From Blautia wexlerae DSM 19850 (lineage in GTDB: Bacteria; Bacillota; Clostridia; Lachnospirales; Lachnospiraceae): a DNA stretch of 64,000 nucleotides. The stretch spans positions 3,668,501 through 3,732,500 of the forward strand of contig NZ_CP102267.1 of NCBI RefSeq assembly GCF_025148125.1, given 5' to 3'. The notes under the pieces were generated by a model. It was given only the letters and a program-made list of their open reading frames with translations. It was not told where the DNA came from and made no database searches. Below, in pieces: positions 1-9,001 of the stretch; the stretch's first letter is position 1; each line of letters starts with the position of its first letter. The position numbers were made by a program, and so were the translations under genes.

Positions 1-350
1 TCCAGTTTCTGCTCTGCAGTCCGGTCGAACTTGGTTCCTCGAATCAATCCATCTTTCAGGTTACCAAAAGTAATGAGTTTCTGTGAACCTTCTGTTCCAT
101 CGGCCATATCCAGATAATGCAGCAATGTCAGATAATGCCATTCGTCCATGTCTGAGTTAATACAAAATTCAGGGAGTTGAATTTCAATCGTTTCATAAAA
201 ACTCAGTACTTCAAGCACATTTCGGCTGCTATGAAAAACAGCCCCACTTTTTGCAGCAATATCCTCTCCGGAACGATTTTGCAGCCGTTTTACTGCTGCC
301 TGCAACATTTCCTGAAATGCACGATTTTCTGTTTGATTTTTGTATTCCAT
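1..350 (-). CDS. DUF3786-like protein, partial (3' end outside window)
   Basis: The minus strand is open from an ATG at 350 to the window edge, giving about 116 residues beginning MEYKNQTENRAF. An AGGAG ribosome site lies at 354-358. The segment containing WHYLTLLHYL, then ADGT and a LKDGLIRGTKFDR stretch, resembles the DUF3786 family, whose role is unknown. The assignment rests on memory of the family pattern. The gene continues to the left, so its length and operon partners cannot be judged. Confidence 0.55.
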   Translation of the reverse strand, partial: MEYKNQTENRAFQEMLQAAVKRLQNRSGEDIAAKSGAVFHSSRNVLEVLSFYETIEIQLPEFCINSDMDEWHYLTLLHYLDMADGTEGSQKLITFGNLKDGLIRGTKFDRTAEQKL

Positions 351-477
351 AAGTTCTCCTTTGTGAATATTTTATCACATCATATAATAATCAATGTTTA
401 TTCAAGGATTTTGGTGGTTTCATAAATTTGTCTACGATCAGCAGATTATACAATCCTCCGTAAGTTTCATTCCTGTG

Positions 478-506
478 TTGACTTTTCCTTTAAATTTCAT
501 TATAGT
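478..506 (+). promoter_or_regulatory. Promoter for the Rrf2 regulator gene
   Basis: TTGACT at 478-483 and TATAGT at 501-506 are separated by exactly 17 bp, a good sigma-A-type promoter. It would give a leader of roughly 160 nt before the start codon at 673. No other gene on this strand is near. Confidence 0.5.
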
Positions 507-526
507 TGTAATTATATTATTTACAA
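506..526. promoter_or_regulatory. Inverted repeat, candidate operator of the Rrf2 gene
   Basis: TTGTAA and TTACAA half sites are separated by 9 AT-rich bases and overlap the end of the -10 element. The placement is what is expected for an autoregulatory operator. Inference only; AT-rich inverted repeats are frequent in such spacers. Confidence 0.3.
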
Positions 527-672
527 TCATCAAAATAATAAATATGCACAGTTTCTCAACATATTGGAAAGAACTGTTGAGAACTTGAAATGTTTTAGAT
601 AAACCAGAAATATTTTTGTCTCAAAAATGTGAAAGCAAAATCATTATATCATACTACAAGGAGTTTCTTATC

Positions 673-1122
673 ATGAAATATTCAACGAAATTAAGTGATA
701 CTGTTCATGTGATGGTTCTGATTGCTATCAACCAGGAAAAATCTCTCTCCAGCGCCTCAATTGCAGAAAGTGTCCATACAAATCCCGGCTTTGTACGCCA
801 GCTTATGTTAAAACTAAAAAAGGCCGGACTTATGACCAGTGTAGCCGGACATGCCCATCCTTCTCTTTCAAAACCGGCAGACCAGATTACATTGCTGGAT
901 ATTTATAAGGCAGTTGAAGGTGAGAAACCGCTGCTTCATTTAGATACTCATACCAATCCTGATTGTGGTGTTGGTATTAATATTCAGTTATCTTTGCAGG
1001 GATTTTATAATGAAATTCAAAAAAACGCTGAAGAAAAGATGAATACGATTACTTTACAGGATATCATAAATACTTATTACCAGAGAACATCCATGCAAAA
1101 TGATTTACAGAATATTATATAG
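673..1122 (+). CDS. Rrf2 family transcriptional regulator (YwnA-like)
   Basis: A protein of 149 residues with an N-terminal winged helix-turn-helix (MKYSTKLSDTVHVMVLIA, then SIAESVHTNPGFVRQLMLKL) typical of Rrf2 regulators. I chose the ATG at 673 rather than the longer reading from 616 because AAGGAG lies at 658-663, 9 nt upstream, and the family starts here. Only one cysteine is visible (NPDCGVG), so the three-cysteine Fe-S site of IscR-type members is absent. This favours a YwnA-like or cluster-free regulator. It is a single gene followed directly by a terminator. Its target is unknown; the inverted repeat in its own promoter suggests autoregulation. Confidence 0.85.
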   Translation: MKYSTKLSDTVHVMVLIAINQEKSLSSASIAESVHTNPGFVRQLMLKLKKAGLMTSVAGHAHPSLSKPADQITLLDIYKAVEGEKPLLHLDTHTNPDCGVGINIQLSLQGFYNEIQKNAEEKMNTITLQDIINTYYQRTSMQNDLQNII

Positions 1123-1240
1123 CAGGAGAAACGAAAAAGGACTTCCAGATATGGATTATCTTCTAAATGATGACAAATCTGATAACGATTTGGCGAGGAA
1201 AATTTTTATATTTTCTAATCCAGGAATTTTCTTGTTATCA

Positions 1241-1266
1241 TGCCCGCCTCCGTGCGGGCATTTTTT
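1241..1266 (+). terminator. Intrinsic terminator after the Rrf2 gene
   Basis: TGCCCGC and GCGGGCA form a 7-bp GC-rich stem around a 6-nt loop, followed by TTTTTT. It lies about 120 nt after the Rrf2 stop codon. Confidence 0.8.
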
Positions 1267-1383
1267 AATTCAGCAGAGCACCGCAGGCGGTCTTTCCTAT
1301 AAAGTAAAAAAGCGGTCAATTCAGCTCATCTGCAAGCTCCAGTGCCTCCCTGGGAAACTCATCAAAAAAACGTGTCTTGTGTT

Positions 1384-2115
1384 TTAGTCTCTTGACATTA
1401 TCATAAGCAACACCCCTGAGCTAAATGTAACTCTGGCATGTTCGCTGATGATCTCATTGCTTACAGTAAGTCCACTGTCTGCTACTGTCAGACAATAGTT
1501 ACTCAGGGGATATTTAAATCCTTCCAGAGTCAGATCTGTCACATTTCCTCCAAATGGAAAAAATGACACATATTTTCCAAACTGTTCTGACTTTTTCAGA
1601 ACTGTTCCGTCTGAAATAAGCTTCATATAATTATACCGATCCACAAGTGTTACTTCTGCCCCCTGGTTTTGTGCCAGGACAAGGAGTCCGAAATTCGCCA
1701 TCAGATGATCTACTCTGTTTCCTGTCACACCAAAGATCACTATCTTTTTCGCACCGGTCCTGATCGCATAATTCATGGCAGACTGTGTATCTGAATCATC
1801 TTTTTCCGGTCTCAGGCGGATAACTTTTATTTCTTTTTTCTCATTTCCAAAGCCTTTTTGCAATTTCCACTCAGTCATTCCCCCATAGGGAATTTCACTG
1901 TCCATACTTCTTTCTTCATGAATTTCCAGAAATTTTTTTCCATCTTCAGACAGACTGTCAAAATCTCCAATAACTACATCCGGCAAAAGCTGATGCTCCA
2001 GAAAGAATTCCAGCCCTTTATCAGCTGCAATCAGACAGGCTTCATTCTTTTTTAAAAAATCGAGGGCAAAATCACTGTGGATATTGCCCCCGCTTACAAT
2101 TATCGTATCTATCAT
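1384..2115 (-). CDS. thiN: Thiamine diphosphokinase
   Basis: Transfers pyrophosphate from ATP to thiamine, making thiamine diphosphate (salvage step). The 243-residue protein shows the family signatures: VVIGDFDS near residue 50, a DDSDTQ segment near 110 and GVTGNRVDH near 130. It is slightly longer than the usual 210-220 residues because of a charged insert around residues 65-100. Last gene of the long minus-strand run; it starts 8 nt after rpe with a GAGG site. The order rsgA-rpe-thiN is common in Firmicutes. No TPP riboswitch is visible near it, so it is probably expressed with the housekeeping operon. Confidence 0.93.
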   Translation of the reverse strand: MIDTIIVSGGNIHSDFALDFLKKNEACLIAADKGLEFFLEHQLLPDVVIGDFDSLSEDGKKFLEIHEERSMDSEIPYGGMTEWKLQKGFGNEKKEIKVIRLRPEKDDSDTQSAMNYAIRTGAKKIVIFGVTGNRVDHLMANFGLLVLAQNQGAEVTLVDRYNYMKLISDGTVLKKSEQFGKYVSFFPFGGNVTDLTLEGFKYPLSNYCLTVADSGLTVSNEIISEHARVTFSSGVLLMIMSRD

Positions 2116-2123
2116 GCTCTTCC

Positions 2124-2795
2124 TCAGTCAATCCTTCTTATGATCTCATCCATTCGTTCTCTGGCATGTTTTACATTTTTTGCCAGATCATCGTTGAAAA
2201 CATAAGAACCTGCTACCAGCAGATTTGCACCTGCTGTGAGCACTGTCTCCATTGTCTCATCATTGATGCCACCATCAACCTGAACATCTACATCCAGATT
2301 CTCGGCCTCGATCAGTTCACGTACTTCCCTGATCTTCTCCGTACATTCTTCCATATACTTCTGACCGCCAAATCCCGGCTGTACAGTCATGATCAGAACC
2401 ATATCCACATCGCTGAGCATATGGCTTATATCATTTACAGGTGTAGCCGGTTTGATGGAAACCCCCACCTTCACACCTGCTTCCCTGATCTGTTCAATAG
2501 TTCTCTCAAGATCTTCACATGCCTCCGCATGTACTGTAATGGAATCTGCCCCACATTCCACAAAATCTCTGATATATCTCTCAGGCTCTGTAACCATGAG
2601 ATGTACATCAAAAAACAACTTTGATTCCTTTCGGATAGACTTTATCACCGGCATTCCAAAAGAAATACTCGGTACAAAATCACCATCCATAACATCAATA
2701 TGAAGCCATTCAATCCCCTCTTTTTCCAGGGTTTTGATCTGTTCGCCCAAACGGTTAAAATCTGCCGATAAAATAGAAGGGCACAACTGATACAT
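2124..2795 (-). CDS. rpe: Ribulose-phosphate 3-epimerase
   Basis: Interconverts ribulose 5-phosphate and xylulose 5-phosphate in the pentose phosphate pathway. The 223-residue TIM-barrel protein has the hallmark N-terminus PSILSADFNRLGEQI, the metal and catalytic segment HIDVMDGDFVPSISFG, HLMVTEP, the MTVQPGFGGQ loop and DVQVDGGIN near the C-terminus. Length and motifs are complete. It begins 2 nt downstream of rsgA and is clearly cotranscribed with it and with thiN. Confidence 0.96.
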   Translation of the reverse strand: MYQLCPSILSADFNRLGEQIKTLEKEGIEWLHIDVMDGDFVPSISFGMPVIKSIRKESKLFFDVHLMVTEPERYIRDFVECGADSITVHAEACEDLERTIEQIREAGVKVGVSIKPATPVNDISHMLSDVDMVLIMTVQPGFGGQKYMEECTEKIREVRELIEAENLDVDVQVDGGINDETMETVLTAGANLLVAGSYVFNDDLAKNVKHARERMDEIIRRID

Positions 2796-2797
2796 AA

Positions 2798-3676
2798 TTA
2801 GAATCTCCTTTTCTCTTTTAATTCATTATAAAGTCCCAGATAATCTTCATAGCGAAGCTGGCTGATCTTATGCTCTGCCAATGCTGCTTTCACGCCACAG
2901 TCCGGTTCATGGATATGTCTGCATCCCTGAAACCTGCACTGTTCTTCATATCTGCGAAATTCTGGAAAATATGCCTTAAGTTCCTGTTCTTCTATATCTG
3001 TCAGATATAAAGAAGAAAATCCCGGTGTATCCATCAGATAAGTATCATGTCCCACCGGTATCACCTGAGAATGACGCGTGGTATGCTTTCCACGTTTCAA
3101 CTTCTTACTTATCTCCCCGGTTTCCATCTGTACATTTTCCTGCAGTGCATTGGTGATTGAAGATTTTCCTACACCGGAAGGTCCTGCAACTACAGTTGTT
3201 TTTCCTTTCAGGATCTCATGTATCTCATCCAGTCCCTCTCCATTAAAAGTACTGGAAAAAATCACATCATATCCACAGCTCTTATAAGTTTCATATAAAA
3301 ACTCCAGTTCTTCCTGTTTTGCAAGATCTTTCTTGTTAAAACATATAACAGCCGGAACATTCTCTTTCTCCATCATGATCAGAAAACGGTCAAGCAGCAT
3401 AAAATTAGGTTTCGGACTCTCCATCGCAAAAATCACAAAAGCCTGATCCACATTGGCAACGGCCGGACGGATCAATGAATTTTTTCTGGGAAGGATGGCA
3501 GTCACACTGCCTTCCTTCTCCTGTTCATCCAAAACCTCTATCTCCACATTATCCCCTACAAGAGGTTTCTGTTTATCTTTTCTGAATATTCCCTTTGCCT
3601 TGCATTCATAAATCTCATCATTTTCTGCATAGATGTAATAAAATCCTGCAATTCCTTTGATTATCTTTCCCTGCAT
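2798..3676 (-). CDS. rsgA: Ribosome small subunit-dependent GTPase A
   Basis: A circularly permuted GTPase that assists late maturation of the 30S subunit. The 292-residue protein has an N-terminal OB-fold, then the GTPase motifs in permuted order: NKKDL (G4) near 118, GPSGVGKSS (G1) near 165 and DTPGFS (G3) near 215. A zinc-binding C-terminal part follows (CRFQGCRHIHEPDC). It sits 3 nt after the PASTA kinase gene, the classical Firmicutes order phosphatase-kinase-rsgA-rpe-thiN. Confidence 0.95.
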   Translation of the reverse strand: MQGKIIKGIAGFYYIYAENDEIYECKAKGIFRKDKQKPLVGDNVEIEVLDEQEKEGSVTAILPRKNSLIRPAVANVDQAFVIFAMESPKPNFMLLDRFLIMMEKENVPAVICFNKKDLAKQEELEFLYETYKSCGYDVIFSSTFNGEGLDEIHEILKGKTTVVAGPSGVGKSSITNALQENVQMETGEISKKLKRGKHTTRHSQVIPVGHDTYLMDTPGFSSLYLTDIEEQELKAYFPEFRRYEEQCRFQGCRHIHEPDCGVKAALAEHKISQLRYEDYLGLYNELKEKRRF

Positions 3677-3679
3677 GGA

Positions 3680-5863
3680 TCATTCAGCCTTAGCAAATGT
3701 AATAGAATAATTTCCGAGTTCCTTATAAGTGCCGTTAATCTGTTCAGACAGATACAAAGTACCCTCGCTGATACCAGGTGCACCTGTGATATTCAGATCA
3801 TACGGGAACTGGATTACCTGATCTTCCAGAACAACTGAAGCAGTCGGTGTTCCGTTTACATTCTGGATCAGTTCCAGACGTACCGGACCTCCGGAATATC
3901 CTGACGGAGTATTCAGAGTCTGTGTACATTTCCATACTTCCCCGGCTGCTGCCGCCGCACTGTTATCTGCTGTCTGTGCCGGAGCATCAGATGATGCAGC
4001 AGTATCTGCGCTGTCACTCTGAGCCGAAGGTTCCTGATCTCCGGTACTTACTGTGATTACAACATTTACATTATCCGGATCTTCCCAGTTTCCAGCTTCC
4101 GGTTCCTGTGAAATTACTTCTCCTTCTGCCACCTCTGTACTCTTTTCCTCTTTTACTTCCACATTGAGGAACTTACCAAAAGTAGTAACTGCATCATTCT
4201 TTGTCATCCCGACAACACTTGGAACCTCCACACTGTCTCCATAGTCCACGCCTCGACTGACAAGCAGTGTTACGCTGTCCCCTGCTGAAACAGAGTTTCC
4301 GGCTGCCGGAGTTGTGGAGACTGCATATCCCGGATCTGTAACCGGAGTACCATCATCATTTAATTCACTGTATTCTTTCTGTATCTCAACAGTTAATCCC
4401 ATATCTTCCAGAGTCTGCTGTGCGTCTACTCCGGTCTGTCCATCCACATCCGGAATTGTGATCTTCTGCGCACCCTTGCTGATATAATACTTAATGGTCG
4501 TATACTGCTCTACTTTACTTCCCTTTGGAATATCCTGTGAAGAAATGGTTCCTTTTGCCTGATTTGAAGCCTCCTCGCCCATAGGCTGAATACCCAGTTT
4601 CATATCCTTTGTGATATTCTTTGCTTCATCCTCTGTTTTTCCTACCAGATTCGGCACAGTTATCATTCCGTCATCATCTGATTCCGATGTATCTGAGGCC
4701 TCAGTTTTTTTGTCTGTATCATTGTTACTTCCAATAAGTCCGGACGCCTTTCCTGCGATCAGAATGATTGCTATCAGAATCACAACACCCATCAGAAGCA
4801 TTACAATAGTCAGCCCATGTCCGCCTCCTTTTTTCTTTTTCTCAGGCTTATCTGATTTCTTCCTGTGCTTTTTCACTTCCGGCTCATCATCATAATCTGT
4901 TTCATTGATTTCTTCTTCCAGAGCCTCAGGTTCTGACTTTGCGATCTGCTTCGGCATATGTTTGATCTCGCCAAGCTCCTTATCTGAGATCACAACTGTT
5001 TTTGCTTCGTTATCCACAGACGTCAGCGTTACGAAATCTCCCTGTGGATCGATCAGAGAATGCTTCAGATCTGCGATCACATCCTCCATATTCTGATAAC
5101 GGCGATCCACGCTTTTCTGTGTACATTTCAGAATGATCTGCTCCAGACTGTGGGGAAGCTCCGGTGTATAAATACTTGGAGGAACAATCTCTTCCTGAAG
5201 ATGTTTGATAGCAATAGCTACTGTGGTATCTCCGTCAAAAGGAACCTTCCCTGTAACCATTTCATACATTGTAATACCCAGTGAATAAATATCACTCTTC
5301 TCATCACTGTATCCGCCTCTGACCTGTTCCGGTGAACTGTAATGAACAGATCCCATTACATTTGAGCTTATGGTATTGGAAGAAGCGGCTCTTGCAATAC
5401 CAAAATCTGTTACTTTTACCTTTCCATCCATGGAAATGATAATATTCTGCGGTTTTACATCACGATGTACAATCCCATGGCTGTGTGCAGCTTCCAGTCC
5501 CATGGAGACCTGGATTGCAATACTGGTTGCTTCTTTTACAGAAAGCTTTCCCTTTTTGGAAATGTACTCCTTGAGAGTAATTCCCTCAATAAGCTCCATA
5601 ACAATGTAATAAACTCCGTTATCGTCACCAACATCAAATACATTCACTATATTCGGATGTGTCAGGACTGCTGCAGCCTGAGCCTCACTTTTAAACTTGC
5701 GGATAAACGTCGTATCCTCTCTGAATTCCGGCTTAAGAACTTTTACAGCAACAAACCGATTCAGCTTATGGTCTTTTGCCTTGTATACGTCCGCCATTCC
5801 GCCGGTACCAATTTTTCCTAATATCTCATAGCGTTCTGCTATGATCATTCCCGTTTTTAACAT
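3680..5863 (-). CDS. prkC: PASTA-domain Ser/Thr protein kinase
   Basis: A membrane-bound Hanks-type kinase that senses muropeptides or lipid II and phosphorylates cell wall and translation proteins. The 727 residues comprise a cytosolic kinase domain (GTGGMADVYKA loop near 20, HRDVKPQN near 134, DFG near 153), an acidic/basic linker, one membrane helix near 350-372, and three extracellular PASTA repeats (ITVPNLVG, ITIPDVDG, VEVPSVVG). An Ala/Ser-rich linker and a C-terminal domain of about 85 residues follow (starting EVWKCTQ) that I do not recognise. The start overlaps the end of the PP2C phosphatase gene by 7 nt, so the antagonistic pair is translationally coupled. Confidence 0.95.
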   Translation of the reverse strand: MLKTGMIIAERYEILGKIGTGGMADVYKAKDHKLNRFVAVKVLKPEFREDTTFIRKFKSEAQAAAVLTHPNIVNVFDVGDDNGVYYIVMELIEGITLKEYISKKGKLSVKEATSIAIQVSMGLEAAHSHGIVHRDVKPQNIIISMDGKVKVTDFGIARAASSNTISSNVMGSVHYSSPEQVRGGYSDEKSDIYSLGITMYEMVTGKVPFDGDTTVAIAIKHLQEEIVPPSIYTPELPHSLEQIILKCTQKSVDRRYQNMEDVIADLKHSLIDPQGDFVTLTSVDNEAKTVVISDKELGEIKHMPKQIAKSEPEALEEEINETDYDDEPEVKKHRKKSDKPEKKKKGGGHGLTIVMLLMGVVILIAIILIAGKASGLIGSNNDTDKKTEASDTSESDDDGMITVPNLVGKTEDEAKNITKDMKLGIQPMGEEASNQAKGTISSQDIPKGSKVEQYTTIKYYISKGAQKITIPDVDGQTGVDAQQTLEDMGLTVEIQKEYSELNDDGTPVTDPGYAVSTTPAAGNSVSAGDSVTLLVSRGVDYGDSVEVPSVVGMTKNDAVTTFGKFLNVEVKEEKSTEVAEGEVISQEPEAGNWEDPDNVNVVITVSTGDQEPSAQSDSADTAASSDAPAQTADNSAAAAAGEVWKCTQTLNTPSGYSGGPVRLELIQNVNGTPTASVVLEDQVIQFPYDLNITGAPGISEGTLYLSEQINGTYKELGNYSITFAKAE

Positions 5864-6603
5864 GCTTTCACCTCGTCTGTGAATGGTTCTACCAATACAA
5901 TTGCAATATTATCCTTGCCGCCATTGCGGTTTGCTTCTCTTATAAGTATCCTGCCTTTTTCATCCAGATCTGTAGATGTGTCAGAAATGATTTCCCTCAG
6001 CTGGCTGTCCTCAACCATATTGCTGAGCCCGTCCGAACACATCAAAACTACATCTCCGGGTTCCAGTTTCAGGTCAAAGAAATCAATATCCACTGTTTTC
6101 TCTGCTCCAAGTGCTCTTGTAATGATATTTTTCTTCGGATGCTTCCTTGCCTGTTCAGGGTCAAGTTCTCCCATTCTTACCATCTCCTGCACCAGTGAGT
6201 GATCCCTTGTTATCTGCTGAATCTTCTCTCCGATCACATAAAGTCTGCTGTCACCTACATTTGCCACATAAGCGTAATGTCCTACGATAGTAGCTGCCAC
6301 TATCGTTGTTCCCATTCCTCTGAGTTTCTCATCCTGCTGTGCCTGGGTAAGAATCTCGGTATTTACACATTCAATGGCATGACGAATTACCTTTACCGGA
6401 TTAAAATCCGCATCCTGCCGGATTTCCTCCACCATGGATGTAACCGCATGAGAGGATGCATAATCACCTGCATTATGACCACCCATACCATCTGCAACAA
6501 CAAACAGATTCGGAAGATTTCCAACCGGGTCAGCAGTTGCGAACACATAATCCTGGTTCATCTTCCGCTTTTGCCCGACATCAGTAGCTGAATATATCCT
6601 CAT
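5857..6603 (-). CDS. PP2C-family Ser/Thr protein phosphatase
   Basis: The partner phosphatase (PrpC/Stp type) that reverses phosphorylation by the adjacent PASTA kinase. The 248 residues carry the PP2C metal-binding motifs: VADGMGGHNAGD near 37, NVGDSRLY near 115, MCSDGLSNMVED near 185 and GGKDNIAIVLVE near 225. All metal-binding aspartates appear present. It lies 1 nt downstream of rlmN and overlaps the kinase gene. Confidence 0.94.
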   Translation of the reverse strand: MRIYSATDVGQKRKMNQDYVFATADPVGNLPNLFVVADGMGGHNAGDYASSHAVTSMVEEIRQDADFNPVKVIRHAIECVNTEILTQAQQDEKLRGMGTTIVAATIVGHYAYVANVGDSRLYVIGEKIQQITRDHSLVQEMVRMGELDPEQARKHPKKNIITRALGAEKTVDIDFFDLKLEPGDVVLMCSDGLSNMVEDSQLREIISDTSTDLDEKGRILIREANRNGGKDNIAIVLVEPFTDEVKAC

Positions 6604-6604
6604 G

Positions 6605-7645
6605 TCACTTCTCGCTTTCTGTTTTTTCCATATAACTTTTTCTTAACTGTCCACAGGCACCATCAATATCACTGCCCATTTCTCTTCTAATAGTAACATT
6701 TATTCCACATTTTTCAAGTTTTATTTTGAAATTCTCCACAGCCTGTCTTGTTGAACGCACAAAGGAACGTTCCTTAATAGGGTTTACCGGGATCAGATTT
6801 ACATGGCAGTTCATATCTCTGATTCTGCCGGAAAGTTCCCTTGCATCCTCATCGCTGTCATTAACTCCGGCTACCAGACTGTATTCAAATGTGATCCTGC
6901 GCCCGGTTTCTTTAAAATAATAACGGCAGGCTTCCAGAACCTCATCCATGCTGTATTTGTTTGCGATCGGCATCAGTTCCCGTCGCTTCACATCATTAGG
7001 TGCGTGAAGGGAAAGTGCAAGTGTCATCTGAAGCTTTTCTTTTGCAAGGTCATAAATCTTCGGAACCAGCCCACAAGTAGATACAGTCAGGTTTCTCTGA
7101 CTGATATGAAGTCCTCCGTCTTCTGTCAGGATATGTATAAACCTGAGAAGATTTTCATAATTATCAAGAGGTTCCCCCGTTCCCATGACCACAACATTGG
7201 AAACTCTTTCTCCTGTCAGAGCCTGTATCCTGTATATCTGATCCAGCATTTCTGACGGGAGAAGACATCTGGTCAGTCCTCCTATGGTAGATGCACAGAA
7301 TCTGCATCCCATGCGGCATCCCACCTGAGAAGAAATACAGACAGAATTTCCATGTTTATACCGCATGAGAACACTCTCTATCACATTTCCATCACTGAGA
7401 CGGAACAGATACTTCTGTGTACCGTCAATCCGGGATGTCTGTACATCTACCATCTTCAGTGCTGTGACAGGATATTCTTTCAGTTTTTCCCTCAGGCTTT
7501 TGGAAAGATTGGTCATCTCATCATAAGAAGTAACAAGGTGTTCATGCAGCCAGCTGTAAATCTGCTTCGCACGAAAAGGCTTATCTCCCAGAGTGGTCAT
7601 CAGTTTCTTTAATTCGTCGATCGTCATTGACTTAATGTCTGTCAT
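6605..7645 (-). CDS. rlmN: 23S rRNA/tRNA adenine-C2 methyltransferase
   Basis: A radical SAM enzyme that methylates C2 of A2503 in 23S rRNA and A37 in tRNAs. The 346-residue protein has the CRMGCRFC cluster-binding motif near 107-114 and the C-terminal cysteine (DIDGACGQL) that forms the covalent methyl-carrying intermediate. It starts 3 nt after rsmB, so the two RNA modification genes are cotranscribed. Confidence 0.96.
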   Translation of the reverse strand: MTDIKSMTIDELKKLMTTLGDKPFRAKQIYSWLHEHLVTSYDEMTNLSKSLREKLKEYPVTALKMVDVQTSRIDGTQKYLFRLSDGNVIESVLMRYKHGNSVCISSQVGCRMGCRFCASTIGGLTRCLLPSEMLDQIYRIQALTGERVSNVVVMGTGEPLDNYENLLRFIHILTEDGGLHISQRNLTVSTCGLVPKIYDLAKEKLQMTLALSLHAPNDVKRRELMPIANKYSMDEVLEACRYYFKETGRRITFEYSLVAGVNDSDEDARELSGRIRDMNCHVNLIPVNPIKERSFVRSTRQAVENFKIKLEKCGINVTIRREMGSDIDGACGQLRKSYMEKTESEK

Positions 7646-7648
7646 TAC

Positions 7649-9001
7649 TTATTTTCTCCTGAATTTTGCAATAAAGAAGCCATCTGTTTTGTGTACTCCC
7701 GGCAGAAGCTGAAGATAACCCAGAGCTGTTGTCTCAGAATGCAGTTCTTCCGGAAGATACGGATCAATACTCTCCAGTTTGAATGGATGATTATTCATAA
7801 ACCACAACATGTTCTCTTCATTCTCTTCCTTTGCGATAGTACAGGTACTAAATACCAGCACTCCGCCCGGTTTCACATATTCTGCCGCATTGTCAAGGAT
7901 TGTTCTCTGAAGGATTACAATCTCTTCCTGCTTCTGTGCAGTCACCCTGTATTTGATCTCCGGCTTCTTTCCAATTACTCCATATCCGGAACATGGGACA
8001 TCTGCCAGAACGACATCTGCCTTGAGTTCTGAATCTACATCAAATACCGTAGCATCCATCACATGAGCCTGCACATTAATGCAGTCTGTTCTGTGAATAT
8101 TCTCTTCGATCATATCCACTTTGTACTGGCTGATATCGCGTGCATCTACTGTTCCGTAATCTCCCATTTTATCTGCAATATGGAGACTCTTTCCACCAGG
8201 TGCTGCGCACATATCTATCACATAATCCCCTTTTTGCGGATCTGCAATTTCTGCCACCAGCATGGAGCTTACATCCTGCACCTGGATTTTCCCCTGTATA
8301 AATGCATCCAGTGCAAGAATATGGTTATAATTTGAAATTTCATATGCATAGGGAAGATAAGGTGCAGGTTTCACTTCCACTCCCTGATCGACCAAGCTCT
8401 CATAAATCTCTTTCTGTGGATATTTATGAGTTCTGCAGCGTACTGTGATCGGTTTCTCAGTGAGAAAATCTGTAAGGATCTTTTCTGTTTTTTCTTCCCC
8501 GTAATCCTCAAGCCAACGGTTTACCAGTGTTTCCGGCATAGAATATCTGACAGACAGATATCTGACCGGATTTTCTTCCCTTGAAGGAAGTTTCAGATTT
8601 TTCCACTCTCTGGCAATCGTACGAAGAACACCGTTTACAAAAGGTTTCAGGCTGTAAAAGCCTTTTCTCTGTGCCAGCTTCACCGCTTCATTACACACTG
8701 CGCTGTCCGGCACACTGTCCATAAACCTGATCTGATAAACTGCACTTCTCAGGATTTCCCTGATCACAGGCTTCATTTTATCTACAGATACTTTTGAATA
8801 TGAATCAATAATATAATCTATTAAAATACGATATTCCAGTGTTCCTTCACAGACTCTGGTAATAAAAGCTCTCTCCTGTCTTGGAAGGAACTGATATTTG
8901 GAAAGAGCATTGCGGATTGCAATATGGCTGTGTTTTCCCTCTTCCTCAATTTCCAGTAATATCTGTAATATCAGTTCTCTTGTATTTATTCCATTAGTCA
9001 C
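7649..9001 (-). CDS. rsmB: 16S rRNA (cytosine-C5) methyltransferase RsmB
   Basis: Methylates C967 of 16S rRNA. It has an N-terminal NusB-like RNA-binding domain (about 1-140) and a Rossmann methyltransferase domain with SAM loop DMCAAPGGKSLH, catalytic motif VLADVPCSGYG and STCTI. I chose the GTG at 9001, giving 450 residues: GGAGG at 9010-9014 is 8 nt away and the GTG overlaps the stop of the preceding gene (GTGACTAA). A reading from a TTG at 9019 would add 6 residues without a ribosome site. Confidence 0.93.
   Translation of the reverse strand: MTNGINTRELILQILLEIEEEGKHSHIAIRNALSKYQFLPRQERAFITRVCEGTLEYRILIDYIIDSYSKVSVDKMKPVIREILRSAVYQIRFMDSVPDSAVCNEAVKLAQRKGFYSLKPFVNGVLRTIAREWKNLKLPSREENPVRYLSVRYSMPETLVNRWLEDYGEEKTEKILTDFLTEKPITVRCRTHKYPQKEIYESLVDQGVEVKPAPYLPYAYEISNYNHILALDAFIQGKIQVQDVSSMLVAEIADPQKGDYVIDMCAAPGGKSLHIADKMGDYGTVDARDISQYKVDMIEENIHRTDCINVQAHVMDATVFDVDSELKADVVLADVPCSGYGVIGKKPEIKYRVTAQKQEEIVILQRTILDNAAEYVKPGGVLVFSTCTIAKEENEENMLWFMNNHPFKLESIDPYLPEELHSETTALGYLQLLPGVHKTDGFFIAKFRRK

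Noticed and set aside
1100..1387. 95-codon plus-strand frame after the Rrf2 gene
   Set aside because: It runs through a strong terminator and overlaps the end of the Rrf2 gene; no ribosome site.
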